From positions 1-64,000 of the forward strand of contig NZ_JAGGPL010000030.1 in assembly GCF_018613805.1 (NCBI RefSeq): a stretch of DNA of 64,000 nucleotides, given 5' to 3'. The notes below the pieces were generated by a model, which saw nothing but the letters and a program-made list of their open reading frames with translations, was not told the origin of the DNA and searched no databases. The stretch is from Arthrobacter sp. ISL-48. GTDB lineage: Bacteria; Actinomycetota; Actinomycetes; Actinomycetales; Micrococcaceae. This document shows, in pieces, positions 33,477-41,906 of this stretch (positions are counted from its first letter, which is position 1; every line of letters starts with the position of its first letter). A program made the position numbers and the translations under genes.

Positions 33477-34849
33477 TACATGGCTCCGGGGATCCAGGAC
33501 GTGCCGGCCAGCGGGACGCGGGCCATGGCTGAGGCTTCGATGGTCAGTGCCACGAGGTCCTCCGGCTCGAGGTTGTGCAGGTGCGACTTTCCGCAGGCCC
33601 GGGCGATGGTCTGGGCTTCCATGGTGAGGACGCGCAGGTAGTTGGCGAGGCGCTTGCCGGCGGCTACCGGGTCCAGCCGGGAGGAGAGTTCCGGGTCCTG
33701 GGTGGTGATGCCGGCCGGGTCGCGGCCGTCCTGGAAATCGTCGTAGAACCCGGCTGCGGAACCCAGGGCTGCGTATTCGGCGGCGTAGCGGGGGTCGTTG
33801 TCGCCCAGGGCGATCAGGGCCGCGGTGCCGATGGCGACGGCGTCCGCGCCCAGGGCCATGGCCTTGGCGACGTCGGCGCCGGTGCGGATGCCGCCGGAGA
33901 CAATGAGCTGGACCTTGCGGTGGACCCCGAGTTCCTGCAGCGCCTGGACGGCCTGCGGGATGGCGGCGAGCGTTGGGATGCCGACGTTTTCGATGAAGAC
34001 CTGCTGTGTCGCGGCGGTGCCGCCCTGCATCCCGTCCACCACCACCACGTCCGCGCCGGACTTCACCGCAAGGGCGGTGTCGTAGTACGGGCGGGAGGCA
34101 CCGATCTTGACGTAGATGGGCGTCTTCCAGTCGGTGATTTCACGCAGTTCCCCGATCTTGATTTCCAGGTCGTCCGGGCCCGTCCAGTCCGGGTGCCGGC
34201 TGGCGGACCGCTGGTCGATCCCGACCGGAAGCGTGCGCATTCCGGCGACGCGTTCGGTGATTTTCTGGCCCAGGAGCATGCCGCCGCCGCCGGGCTTGGC
34301 GCCCTGGCCGAGCACAATCTCAATCGCATCGGCCTTGCGCAGGTCATCCGGATTCATGCCATACCGGGACGGGAGGTACTGGTAGACGAGGTGCTTGGAC
34401 TGGCCGCGCTCCTCAGGCGTCATGCCGCCGTCGCCCGTGGTGGTGGAGGTCCCCACCTCTGACGCGCCGCGGCCCAGCGCCTCTTTCGCGTTGGCGGACA
34501 GGGCGCCGAAGCTCATCCCGGCGATGGTCACCGGCGTCTGCAGGTGCAGTGGCCTGCTCGCGTGCCGGTCGCCGAGGACGACGTCGGTATCGCACTTTTC
34601 GCGGTAGCCCTCCAGCGGGTAGCGGGACATGGAGGCGCCGAGGAACAGCAGGTCGTCAAAGTGCGGGACCTTGCGCTTGGCGCCCCAGCCGCGGATGTCG
34701 TAGACACCGGTGGCGGCGGCGCGCTGGATGTCCGCGATGGTGGCCCGGTCAAACGTTGCCGATTCGCGCAGGCCCAGCTCAGCGATGTCCTGGGGACGGT
34801 CCTGGGCGGCGGGGAGAGCCGAGTCCTGGGGCAGTGAGATGATGGTCAT
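33476..34849 (-). CDS. glxD: FMN/Fe-S glutamate synthase-like subunit (GlxD/MgsC type)
   Basis: 457 aa from the ATG at 34849. It matches the central FMN-binding domain of glutamate synthase: MSFGALSANAKEALGRGASE (~110), STTTGDGGMTPEERG, GQGAKPGGGGMLLGQKI (~180-196), VKIGASRPYYDTALAVKSGAD and SGGIRTGADVAKAMALGAD (~345-363). The three-cysteine Fe-S cluster of full GltB is not seen. In N-methylglutamate synthase this is the subunit that condenses 2-oxoglutarate with the amine group. Part of the contiguous glnT-glxB-glxC-glxD block. Confidence 0.85.
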   Translation of the reverse strand: MTIISLPQDSALPAAQDRPQDIAELGLRESATFDRATIADIQRAAATGVYDIRGWGAKRKVPHFDDLLFLGASMSRYPLEGYREKCDTDVVLGDRHASRPLHLQTPVTIAGMSFGALSANAKEALGRGASEVGTSTTTGDGGMTPEERGQSKHLVYQYLPSRYGMNPDDLRKADAIEIVLGQGAKPGGGGMLLGQKITERVAGMRTLPVGIDQRSASRHPDWTGPDDLEIKIGELREITDWKTPIYVKIGASRPYYDTALAVKSGADVVVVDGMQGGTAATQQVFIENVGIPTLAAIPQAVQALQELGVHRKVQLIVSGGIRTGADVAKAMALGADAVAIGTAALIALGDNDPRYAAEYAALGSAAGFYDDFQDGRDPAGITTQDPELSSRLDPVAAGKRLANYLRVLTMEAQTIARACGKSHLHNLEPEDLVALTIEASAMARVPLAGTSWIPGAM

Positions 34850-34859
34850 GGGAGTGTCC

Positions 34860-35588
34860 TTAGTACGACGTCGAGTTGTGGACGCTGAAGTGGTAGAGGT
34901 TCCGCGCCGATCCGTAGCGCTTGAAGTCCGCGGGGTTGTCGGCGCGTCCGGCGGCGGCCAGCAGCCCGCCGAGCTCGTCGAGGTGTTCAAGCTTCATGGG
35001 CTTTTCGATGCAGTCCGCGCCCAGCGAAGCGACCGTTCCCTTGACGTAGATCCGGGCTTCGTAGATGGAGTCGCCGAGGGCATCCCCGGCGTCGCCGCAG
35101 ACCACGAGCCGGCCGGCCTGGGCCATAAAGGCCGACATGTGGCCGATGTTCCCGCCCACCACTATGTCCACGCCCTTCATCGAGATGCCGCACCTGGCGC
35201 CTGCGTTTCCGTCGATGACCACGAGGCCGCCGTGGCCGGTGGCCGCTGCGGACTGGGACGCGTCGCCCTTCACATGGACCCTGCCGGACATGATGTTTTC
35301 GGCGAGGCCGACGCCGGCATTGCCGTTGATGGTCACGTCGCCTTTTTGGTGCATCCCGGCTGCGTAGTAGCCGGTGTGGCCTTCGATGGTCACTGTGACG
35401 TCCGCGTTGATGCCGACGGCAAGGCTGTGCTTGCCGCCCGGGTTCTCGACAGTCCATGACTGTCCGTCTTCGGCGTGGTGGAGGGCCTGGTTCAGGTCCC
35501 GGACCGGGCTGTCAGCAAGATCAACCGAAGTGGCGCTTTCGCTTTTCGTGTTGGCTGTCGTGGTGTCGGCGGCTGTCAGAGTGACCAT
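34860..35588 (-). CDS. glxC: Glutamate synthase C-terminal-domain-like subunit (GlxC/MgsB type)
   Basis: 242 aa. Composed of the GXGXG-type right-handed beta-helix repeats of the glutamate synthase alpha subunit: INADVTVTIEGHTGYYAAGM, INGNAGVGLAENIMSGRVHV, HGGLVVIDGNAGARCGISMK, HMSAFMAQAGRLVVCGDAGD. The domain is structural. The start overlaps the GlxB gene end by 13 bases, and GlxD follows after 10 bases, so the three subunits are produced together. Confidence 0.85.
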   Translation of the reverse strand: MVTLTAADTTTANTKSESATSVDLADSPVRDLNQALHHAEDGQSWTVENPGGKHSLAVGINADVTVTIEGHTGYYAAGMHQKGDVTINGNAGVGLAENIMSGRVHVKGDASQSAAATGHGGLVVIDGNAGARCGISMKGVDIVVGGNIGHMSAFMAQAGRLVVCGDAGDALGDSIYEARIYVKGTVASLGADCIEKPMKLEHLDELGGLLAAAGRADNPADFKRYGSARNLYHFSVHNSTSY

Positions 35589-36484
35589 GTGTAGACCTTT
35601 CCGGGTTCCGGTTCAAAGATGCGGGCGTTTTCGATGCCGGGCAGGGCCGCCAGGGCACGGTATTCCGAGGCCATGGCCACGTAATCGACGGTTTCGGCGA
35701 TGATGGCGGGCTTGCACGCGATCGGATCGCGGACCACGGCCATGCTGTCGGCGGTGGTGACCACCAGGGTGTAGAAACCGTCGAAGACCTTGCCCAGGTT
35801 GGTCAGTGCCGTTTCCAGGTCATCGCCCTGCTGCAGGCGGGAGGCGATGTAGCGTGCCGCGACTTCGGTGTCGTTGTCGGAGTCGAACACCACACCTTCG
35901 CGCTTGAGTTCCCGGCGGATGGTGGCGTGGTTGGAGAACGAACCGTTGTGGACCAGGCACAGGTCGTCAGCGACGGAGAAGGGGTGGGACCCTCCGGCGG
36001 TGACGGCGGACTCGGTGGCCATTCGGGTGTGGGACAGGCCCTGGCTGCCGGCCATGGCCTCCAGCCCGTGCTCGGCCGCGATCTCCATCGGGTGGCCCAC
36101 GCTCTTCATAACGGCCACGTGCTCGCCGCGGCCGATGATCGTAGAGGCCGGGAGGGTTTCGCTGACCGCTTTAACCAGCAGGTCGGTGTCGACGGCGGCG
36201 CTCACCAGGGTGGTGTCCCCGACCACCTTCACGGCTGTTGAAGCGGAGGCGGGCAGCAGGGTTTCCAGCGCTGCCGTGATGGCATCGACCGGCGTGCCCT
36301 GGTCTTTGCCCAAAAGACTGAGGGTGGATGTGCCTTTTGAGACGAGTCCCGGGGTGTTGTAGACGGCGAGGCCGGCGGAGTCCGGTCCGCGGTCCACAAT
36401 CTGGCACATCATGGAGGACAGGAGGCTGCCCAGCTCGGCGTGCAATGAGGGGTTGCGCAGCTGCAGCGCAGCAATTCCGCACAT
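35576..36484 (-). CDS. glxB: Class II glutamine amidotransferase subunit (GlxB/MgsA type)
   Basis: 302 aa. The N-terminal nucleophile cysteine is at position 2 (MCGIAALQLRNPSLHAELG), followed by DRGPDSAGLAVYN, LSHTRMATESAVT and LVHNGSFSNH (~190), all Ntn-amidotransferase motifs. In MgsA-like proteins it releases ammonia or the N-alkyl amine from glutamine or gamma-glutamylalkylamide. It lies 27 bases downstream of the GlnT/GmaS-like gene. Confidence 0.85.
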   Translation of the reverse strand: MCGIAALQLRNPSLHAELGSLLSSMMCQIVDRGPDSAGLAVYNTPGLVSKGTSTLSLLGKDQGTPVDAITAALETLLPASASTAVKVVGDTTLVSAAVDTDLLVKAVSETLPASTIIGRGEHVAVMKSVGHPMEIAAEHGLEAMAGSQGLSHTRMATESAVTAGGSHPFSVADDLCLVHNGSFSNHATIRRELKREGVVFDSDNDTEVAARYIASRLQQGDDLETALTNLGKVFDGFYTLVVTTADSMAVVRDPIACKPAIIAETVDYVAMASEYRALAALPGIENARIFEPEPGKVYTWSL

Positions 36485-36511
36485 TTGGTGTCCTTTACTT
36501 GGGGGGAGTTA

Positions 36512-37885
36512 TCAAATCGAGGTGAGATAGGTGCGGATTTCCCAGTCGCTGACCTGGTTGTGCCAAGTCAGGAACTCTTCTTCCTTGGCGTCCGCGTAGT
36601 ATTTTCCGATCGCCTCGTCGCCGCTGAGGCTGGAGAGGATAACGGGGTCCTTGCGCAGTGCTTCCACGGCGTGGAGCAGGGTGGCGGGCAGCCGGTGGGC
36701 GTCCGGATTCGCCTCCCCGGGACCGGAAGGCAGCCCTGGATCAGAGGAGTTTTCCACGCCGTCCAAGCCTGCGGAAATGGCGGTGGCAATGGCGAGGTAC
36801 GGGTTGGCGGAGCCGTCCCCGGAACGGAGTTCGATCCGTTTGTCGTCGGGGACGCGGATCATGTGGGTGCGGTCATTTCCGCCAAACGAGGCTTTACGCG
36901 GAGACCACGTGGCGCCCGAGGAGCTGGTGGTCGCGCCCGACCGTTTGTACGAGTTGACGGTGGGGGCGAGGAACGCCTGCAGCGCCGGGGCATGGTTCAG
37001 GAGGCCGCCTATGAATGAGTAGGCGAGCCCTGAGAGCCCCAGGCCGCGTTCGCCGTCGTCGCCCGGGAACAGTGCCTCTGCGCCGGACCACAGCGACAGG
37101 TGGAAGTGGAGGCCGGTGCCCGTTCTGTCGGTGAAGGGCTTGGGCATAAACGTGGCGGTCATGCCGCGCTGTTCGGCGAGGATGTTCAGGATGTAGCGGA
37201 GGGTGACCACCCGGTCGGCGGTGGTGAGGGCGTCGGCGTAGTTGAAGTTCTGCTCGAACTGGCCAGCGGCGTCCTCGTGGTCGTTGGCGTAATTGCCCCA
37301 GCCCAGGCCGTTCATCGCCTCCGAGATGGAGGTGAGGTGTTCGTACATGCGGGTGACGCCGCGGGCGTCGTAGCAGGGGCGTGGCGAGTCATCACGGGCG
37401 TCCGCGGTGCTCAGCGAGCCGTCAGGGTTCTTGTTGACCAGGAAGTACTCCACTTCGGCCCCGACCTTGGCCTGCATGCCATGCTCACCCAGCCGGGCGA
37501 GAGTGTTCTTAAGGATCACCCTGGGTGCGTAGGGCCAGGGATTTCCGTCCACGTGGGGGTCACAGTGGACGATCGCCAGCCCTTCTTTGATGAACGGCAC
37601 GGGCGTGAATGATGTGAGGTCGGGGACGGCGATGAGGTCGGAATCCTGCGGCTTCTGCCCGATCAGCCCGGCGGCGTACCCGGCGAAACCCATCGCGCCG
37701 GCCTCGAGCTCGTCTGCGGCTTCGACCGGAACCAACTTCGCGCAGGGCTTGCCTGTCATGTCCACGAACGTGGCCAACAGGAATCGCACGTCGTGGGCCT
37801 TCGCGATGTCCGCAAGGGAAATCTGTCCGGCTTCGGCCGGCACCGATTGCTCGGCGAGTACTTCAGGGGTTGCGACACTGGTCAT
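36512..37885 (-). CDS. glnT: Type III glutamine synthetase-like ligase (GlnT/GmaS type)
   Basis: 457 aa, the length of GlnT and gamma-glutamylmethylamide synthetase (GmaS), shorter than GSIII proper. The N-terminal RFLLATFVDMTGKPCAKLVP, the glutamate-binding VGAEVEYFLV (~130), NHEDAAGQFEQNFNY-like HEDAAGQFEQN (~205), and the ATP/glutamate loops FMPKPFTDRTGTGLHFHLSL and RIELRSGDGSANPYLA are present. It ligates ammonia or a short alkylamine to glutamate. First gene of the seven-gene operon. The start at 37885 has AGGACAG upstream. Confidence 0.85.
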   Translation of the reverse strand: MTSVATPEVLAEQSVPAEAGQISLADIAKAHDVRFLLATFVDMTGKPCAKLVPVEAADELEAGAMGFAGYAAGLIGQKPQDSDLIAVPDLTSFTPVPFIKEGLAIVHCDPHVDGNPWPYAPRVILKNTLARLGEHGMQAKVGAEVEYFLVNKNPDGSLSTADARDDSPRPCYDARGVTRMYEHLTSISEAMNGLGWGNYANDHEDAAGQFEQNFNYADALTTADRVVTLRYILNILAEQRGMTATFMPKPFTDRTGTGLHFHLSLWSGAEALFPGDDGERGLGLSGLAYSFIGGLLNHAPALQAFLAPTVNSYKRSGATTSSSGATWSPRKASFGGNDRTHMIRVPDDKRIELRSGDGSANPYLAIATAISAGLDGVENSSDPGLPSGPGEANPDAHRLPATLLHAVEALRKDPVILSSLSGDEAIGKYYADAKEEEFLTWHNQVSDWEIRTYLTSI

Positions 37886-38810
37886 CGGAACTGTCCTGTT
37901 CAATTGGTGTTACCTAGTGGGAAACGGCGTTGAACCACAGTAGCCAAAATAATGTTACAGGCGCGCACCCCGCGTGTTAAATCGACATGACGGGCTCGAT
38001 GGTGAGCGTATTCGGCCTTCCTCTCGTCCAACTGGAGTAGCGCCTGAAAGGCAGCTCATGGTAACTGGGGCGCCAAGAGAGGAAGGCAGGATGGCAGGGG
38101 CACATTTCCGTTGCGTCTTCGGAAATTGCTCGTGGACAGGAGTGCCTGCGGTGCCGGGGTAGCCGGATTCGTCGAGTCCCGATGACCTGGCGGTGGCCAG
38201 GGGTTCGTCCAAGTCCGGTTAGCGCACACCCCAACCGGACGTCAGGCTGCCACTCGAACACCGTCAAGATGGGGTCCAGAAGGCGTTTCCTGCAGCCTTC
38301 TGATGAACGGTCTTGGATTCCAATCTGACAGATGGCATGCGGAACCTCACCTTGTAGCGGGTACACCCTGCCCGGCTGGGATTGGCTGGATTGATCCATT
38401 TGTCTACGGCAAACTTGAGGACATCAGAGTTTCGCGTAACTGTGCAGGCACTGTCTGGGGGGTGGGTGCCTTCACTGCGTTCTACTGCGAGTCTGCCCTT
38501 CACTGGCTCGTTGGTGGCTGTGCCGGTAAGGGACGCGGCGAGCGCCTGGTGATGGGTTACGGAGCCATACACAGCTGCTGAGCTGCTTTCGGCGACCTTT
38601 CAGGCTGGTTATCGGTGTCGAAAAGTCGGCACCAAAACTAGGGGCGCGAAAATGGCAGCGGATCCGACTTGGTTAAGGTGCCAAGTTCGCGCGGAACTGT
38701 TTTGGGTTCGCGCCCCCACCCGTAGGGGTGGTGTCGTGAGGCCTATGGACAGCAGATGAAGATGCCTTCAGCTACGCCGCCGACGCTGATTAGGGTTAGT
38801 AAAGGGTGAG
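37886..38810. other. Gene-poor end of the island
   Basis: No complete gene. No frame has both a start with a ribosome binding site and a family match. It presumably contains the promoter of the glnT-glx operon near 37.9-38.0 kb and the possible integrase remnant described separately. Confidence 0.6.
38264..38440 (-). pseudogene. Possible tyrosine-integrase N-terminal remnant
   Basis: The minus-strand frame reads CTRYKVRFRMPSVRLESKTV followed by HQKAAGNAFW and a stop. This resembles the arm-type DNA-binding start of actinobacterial tyrosine integrases (RYxVRYRxPDGxxRSKTFxxKxxAxxFL). The rest of the protein, including the catalytic R-H-R-Y residues, is gone. The position, downstream of the 3' end of the tRNA-Thr gene at 39088, is where an integrase gene of an integrated element is expected. 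Confidence 0.4.
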
Positions 38811-39087
38811 TACTGAGCGGAACCGGCCTCTTCCTGGCCGCCAGCGGAAGTAGCCCTGCAGGTCAGCGCCCGATATGACCCGCCAGCGTATTCCAACCGA
38901 AGATTTAGCCCTTACTTCCTCCGCCGATGGCGACGCAGCGTAAGGGACATTCTGGAGTAAGACTGCAGGCCAGGGCCGTTTACCAAGCCCGCGGTCGGAT
39001 TAGAACTGGCAAACCTTCCTAATCCTCCGCAGAATCCGCGCATGGGCCTCGCAAACTCCGGAACAAAACCGCAGGTCAACGCCCCCT
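38806..39087. other. Decayed tRNA-end and flank copies beside the tRNA-Thr gene
   Basis: GCGGTCGGATTAGAACTGGC (38991-39010) resembles a mutated tRNA T-arm. The words GGGTGAGT, GGCCTCTTCCTGGCC and GCAGGTCAG (38806-38866) occur in the same order at 19866-19940. GGAGTAAGACTGCAGG (38953-38968) and GGAACAAAACCGCAGG (39060-39075) are near copies of each other. This looks like accumulated attachment-site duplications. Confidence 0.45.
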
Positions 39088-39164
39088 TGGAGCCCCCTGT
39101 CAGATTCGAACTGACGACCCCCGCTTTACAAGAGCGGTGCTCTGGCCAACTGAGCTAAGGAGGC
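39088..39164 (-). tRNA. tRNA-Thr (anticodon TGT)
   Basis: Minus strand, 77 nt with encoded CCA (complement of 39088-39090). Acceptor GCCTCCT pairs with AGGGGGC with one U-G wobble. D-arm TAGCTCAGTTGGCCAGAGCA, anticodon stem CCGCT/AGCGG with loop CTTGTAA giving TGT, T-arm GTCAG TTCGAAT CTGAC. It reads ACA codons. Its 3' half is repeated at 20055-20093, so it served as an integration site. Confidence 0.96.
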
Positions 39165-39264
39165 GCACCCCGGAGGGCATGCGCCGAAACGACGCTAGAT
39201 AAGGTTAGCCCAAGTCCGCCCGCTGGTAAAAACGTCGGCACCAACGGAAGGCGCACGGAACAAC

Positions 39265-39304
39265 AAAGGCCCGGTTCCAGATATATCCGGTACCGGGCCT
39301 TTGC
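39265..39304 (-). terminator. Hairpin terminator after the DsbA-like gene
   Basis: CAAAGGCCCGGT (39265-39276) pairs perfectly with 39293-39304 across a 16-base loop, 30 bases past the stop; on the minus strand the stem is followed by TTGTT. Confidence 0.75.
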
Positions 39305-39334
39305 CAAGCTGTCCAAGCAGCCCTTGCCGGCTGA

Positions 39335-40225
39335 CTAGCCCTTTGCGGCGATCGCAGCCTGAAGGAAGTCCGGGAAGGGGGTCTGGGCGCTGTCGCCCTT
39401 GCCCCACTGCTTGCCGTCAACGAAGACGGTGGGCGTGCCGGTGACCCCTATGGCGTTGGCTTCCTTGGTGGTGAATGCGACGTATGGGCGGTAGGTCTTG
39501 TCATCCACGCATTTGCTGATGTCCTGGGCGCCGACTTCTGTGGCCATCTTCTTCAGGTCGTTATCGGAGATGCCCGCGCTGCCTTCTGCAGGCTGTTTCG
39601 CAAAGAGCGAGTCCACCAGTGCGGCGTACTTGTCCGGGGACTCGTTGGCAACGCACGCCGCCGCATTGGCCGCGCGGGAGGAGTAGTTCGTGGAGGACCG
39701 GGAGTCCAGGAAGCCGAGCGGGCGGTACTCCACGGTGATCTTGCCGTCGTTGCGCAGGGAGGTCAGCTGCTCGTTGTACTTCGACTCAAAGTCCTTGCAG
39801 ACCGGGCAGATGAAGTCGATGTAGAGAACCACCTTGACGGGTTTTCCGGCCTCGGCCTCGGCACCCGGCGCAACCACTTCGGCAGGAGCGGTTTTTGGTG
39901 CGTCCGGCAGGTCAGCAGCATTAACTGTTGCCGGCTCGGTCTTTGCCACGTCCGTGTTGGCGAGCAATGTGACGCCGCCGTGGGCGTTGCCGTTGGCCGG
40001 GGTGGGACCCTCGCCTGCGATGGGGGCGTTCTGCTTCATGGTAGTGGTCACCACCAGTGCCACGATTACCAGGATGGCAACCACTGCCGCCACGATGCCC
40101 CAGCCGATCAGCAGCTTGTTGCGCTTGTCCTTTTTCAGCTGGGCCTCGCGGATGAGGCGCGCTTTCTCGCGGGCCTCCGCAGTTCGCTCAGCCTTGGACT
40201 TACGTAGTTCGTTTGCGGGGGTCAT
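39335..40225 (-). CDS. DsbA-like membrane-anchored thiol-disulfide protein
   Basis: 296 aa. A charged cytoplasmic N terminus with a coiled-coil tendency (AERTAEAREKARLIREAQLK) precedes one transmembrane segment (IGWGIVAAVVAILVIVALVV, ~41-60). A Thr/Ala/Pro-rich linker follows, then a thioredoxin-fold domain with CPVC in DFICPVCKDFE (~150) and the cis-proline in GVTGTPTVFVDG (~265). It is predicted to oxidise or shuffle disulfides outside the membrane. AAGGAAC precedes the ATG at 40225. Divergent from otsA. Confidence 0.86.
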   Translation of the reverse strand: MTPANELRKSKAERTAEAREKARLIREAQLKKDKRNKLLIGWGIVAAVVAILVIVALVVTTTMKQNAPIAGEGPTPANGNAHGGVTLLANTDVAKTEPATVNAADLPDAPKTAPAEVVAPGAEAEAGKPVKVVLYIDFICPVCKDFESKYNEQLTSLRNDGKITVEYRPLGFLDSRSSTNYSSRAANAAACVANESPDKYAALVDSLFAKQPAEGSAGISDNDLKKMATEVGAQDISKCVDDKTYRPYVAFTTKEANAIGVTGTPTVFVDGKQWGKGDSAQTPFPDFLQAAIAAKG

Positions 40226-40403
40226 GTGTTCCTTGGGTCGATCGATGTGGGGACCACTCAGTGGCAACTCCATCATTTTAGGGGAGAAAACCGGGAGCTT
40301 GCGCTGTCAAGTATTTCTCCGGAATGACCAACGAACGAATAGCACGGAAGATTCCGTCCCGTTATGGTGGGCTAAGAGGCACTAGCAACCCCAGGGGGCC
40401 GCA

Positions 40404-41906
40404 ATGCAAACACCCGTCCAGGAAAAACCCACCGCTCCGCCAGACGCCGGCCCTGCCGCAGACGGCTCCAGTATAGGGACAAAATACGACTTCATGGTCG
40501 TGTCCAACAGGCTGCCTGTGGACCGATGCCCCACGGGAGAGGGCGGCGACGAAGGGGACGGCTGGCGCCGCTCCCCCGGTGGCCTGGTGACGGCCCTCGC
40601 CCCGATGATGACCAAGACCGACGGCGCGTGGGTGGGCTGGCACGGAGCTCCAGATGAGACGGTGGAGCCCTTCAGCCACGGAGGGATGGACCTGGTCCCC
40701 GTCCAGCTCAGCACCGAGGATGTTGAGCTGTATTACGAGGGCTTCTCCAACGCTACGCTGTGGCCCCTGTACCACGACGTCATCGCCCCGCCGGAGTTTC
40801 ACCGTACTTGGTGGGATGCCTACCGCAGGGTCAACAGAAGGTTCGCCGACGCCGTCGTGCGCGCTGCAGACGAAGGCGCCACCGTGTGGATCCAGGACTA
40901 CCAGCTGCAGCTGGTGCCGCGGATGCTGCGCGAAGCGCGGCCGGACCTGCGGATCGGGTTCTTCAACCACATCCCGTTCCCGCCGCCCGAGATCTTTGCC
41001 CAGCTGCCCTGGAGGCAGGCCATCATTGACGGCCTCATGGGCGCCGATCTGGTGGGCTTCCAGCGCCCCAGTGACGCTGGCAACTTCATGCGTTCGGCCC
41101 GGCGGTTCCTGGGCGCCAGCGTCAAGCAGCAGCAAGTGCACGTAAAAGGCCAGGACGGCGAGATCACGCACATCGCACGCGCCCAGGCATTCCCCATCTC
41201 CATCGACGTGCGCCAGATCAGCGAGCTGGCCAACAAGCCGGAGATCATCGAACGTGCCCGACAGATCCGCCAGGACCTCGGCAACCCCAAGACCATCCTG
41301 CTGGGCGTGGACCGGCTGGACTACACGAAGGGCATCCGGCACCGGCTGAAGGCCTACGAGGAACTCCTGAACGAGGGCAAGCTCACCGTGGGCGATGCCA
41401 CCCTGATCCAGGTGGCCAGCCCCAGCCGCGAGCGCGTGGAACAGTACCGGCTGCTGCGTGAGGAGGTGGAGGGAACGGTGGGCCATATCAACGGCACCTA
41501 CGACACCATTGAGAACACCGCTGTCCGCTACCTGCACCACAGCTACCCGGTGGAGGAAATGGTGGCCCTTTACCTGGCAGCCGACGTCATGCTGGTGACG
41601 GCGCTGCGGGACGGCATGAACCTCGTGGCCAAGGAGTACGTCACAGCCCGCAAGGACAACGACGGAGCCCTGGTGCTGAGCGAGTTCGCCGGCGCCGCGG
41701 ACCAGCTCAAGCAGGCGCTGCTGATGAACCCGCACGACATTGACGGCCTCAAGGACACCATCATGCGTGCCGTTAATATGTCCCCCAGGGACGCAGCGCG
41801 GCGAATGCGGGCCATGCGCAAGCAGATCCTCGAACACGACGTGGACCACTGGTCCGCGGACTTCCTGCAGGCACTCAACGAAAAGGTCATCCGGGATGAC
41901 TCCTGA
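40404..41906 (+). CDS. otsA: Trehalose-6-phosphate synthase
   Basis: 500 aa, GT20. Substrate-site features in order: the N-terminal SNRLPVD loop (~30), WVGWHG (~76), YELHHE-equivalent WIQDYQLQLVPRMLRE (~155-170), FFNHIPFPPPEIFAQLPWR, LLGVDRLDYTKGIRHRL (~295-311) and LVTALRDGMNLVAKEYV (~395). It makes trehalose 6-phosphate from UDP-glucose and glucose 6-phosphate in the cytoplasm. AGGGGG precedes the ATG. It overlaps otsB by 11 bases. Confidence 0.95.
   Translation: MQTPVQEKPTAPPDAGPAADGSSIGTKYDFMVVSNRLPVDRCPTGEGGDEGDGWRRSPGGLVTALAPMMTKTDGAWVGWHGAPDETVEPFSHGGMDLVPVQLSTEDVELYYEGFSNATLWPLYHDVIAPPEFHRTWWDAYRRVNRRFADAVVRAADEGATVWIQDYQLQLVPRMLREARPDLRIGFFNHIPFPPPEIFAQLPWRQAIIDGLMGADLVGFQRPSDAGNFMRSARRFLGASVKQQQVHVKGQDGEITHIARAQAFPISIDVRQISELANKPEIIERARQIRQDLGNPKTILLGVDRLDYTKGIRHRLKAYEELLNEGKLTVGDATLIQVASPSRERVEQYRLLREEVEGTVGHINGTYDTIENTAVRYLHHSYPVEEMVALYLAADVMLVTALRDGMNLVAKEYVTARKDNDGALVLSEFAGAADQLKQALLMNPHDIDGLKDTIMRAVNMSPRDAARRMRAMRKQILEHDVDHWSADFLQALNEKVIRDDS

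Noticed and set aside
37886..38300. Riboswitch or glutamine-type RNA element before the glnT-like gene
   Set aside because: No conserved riboswitch motif or stable leader fold was recognised upstream of the start at 37885.
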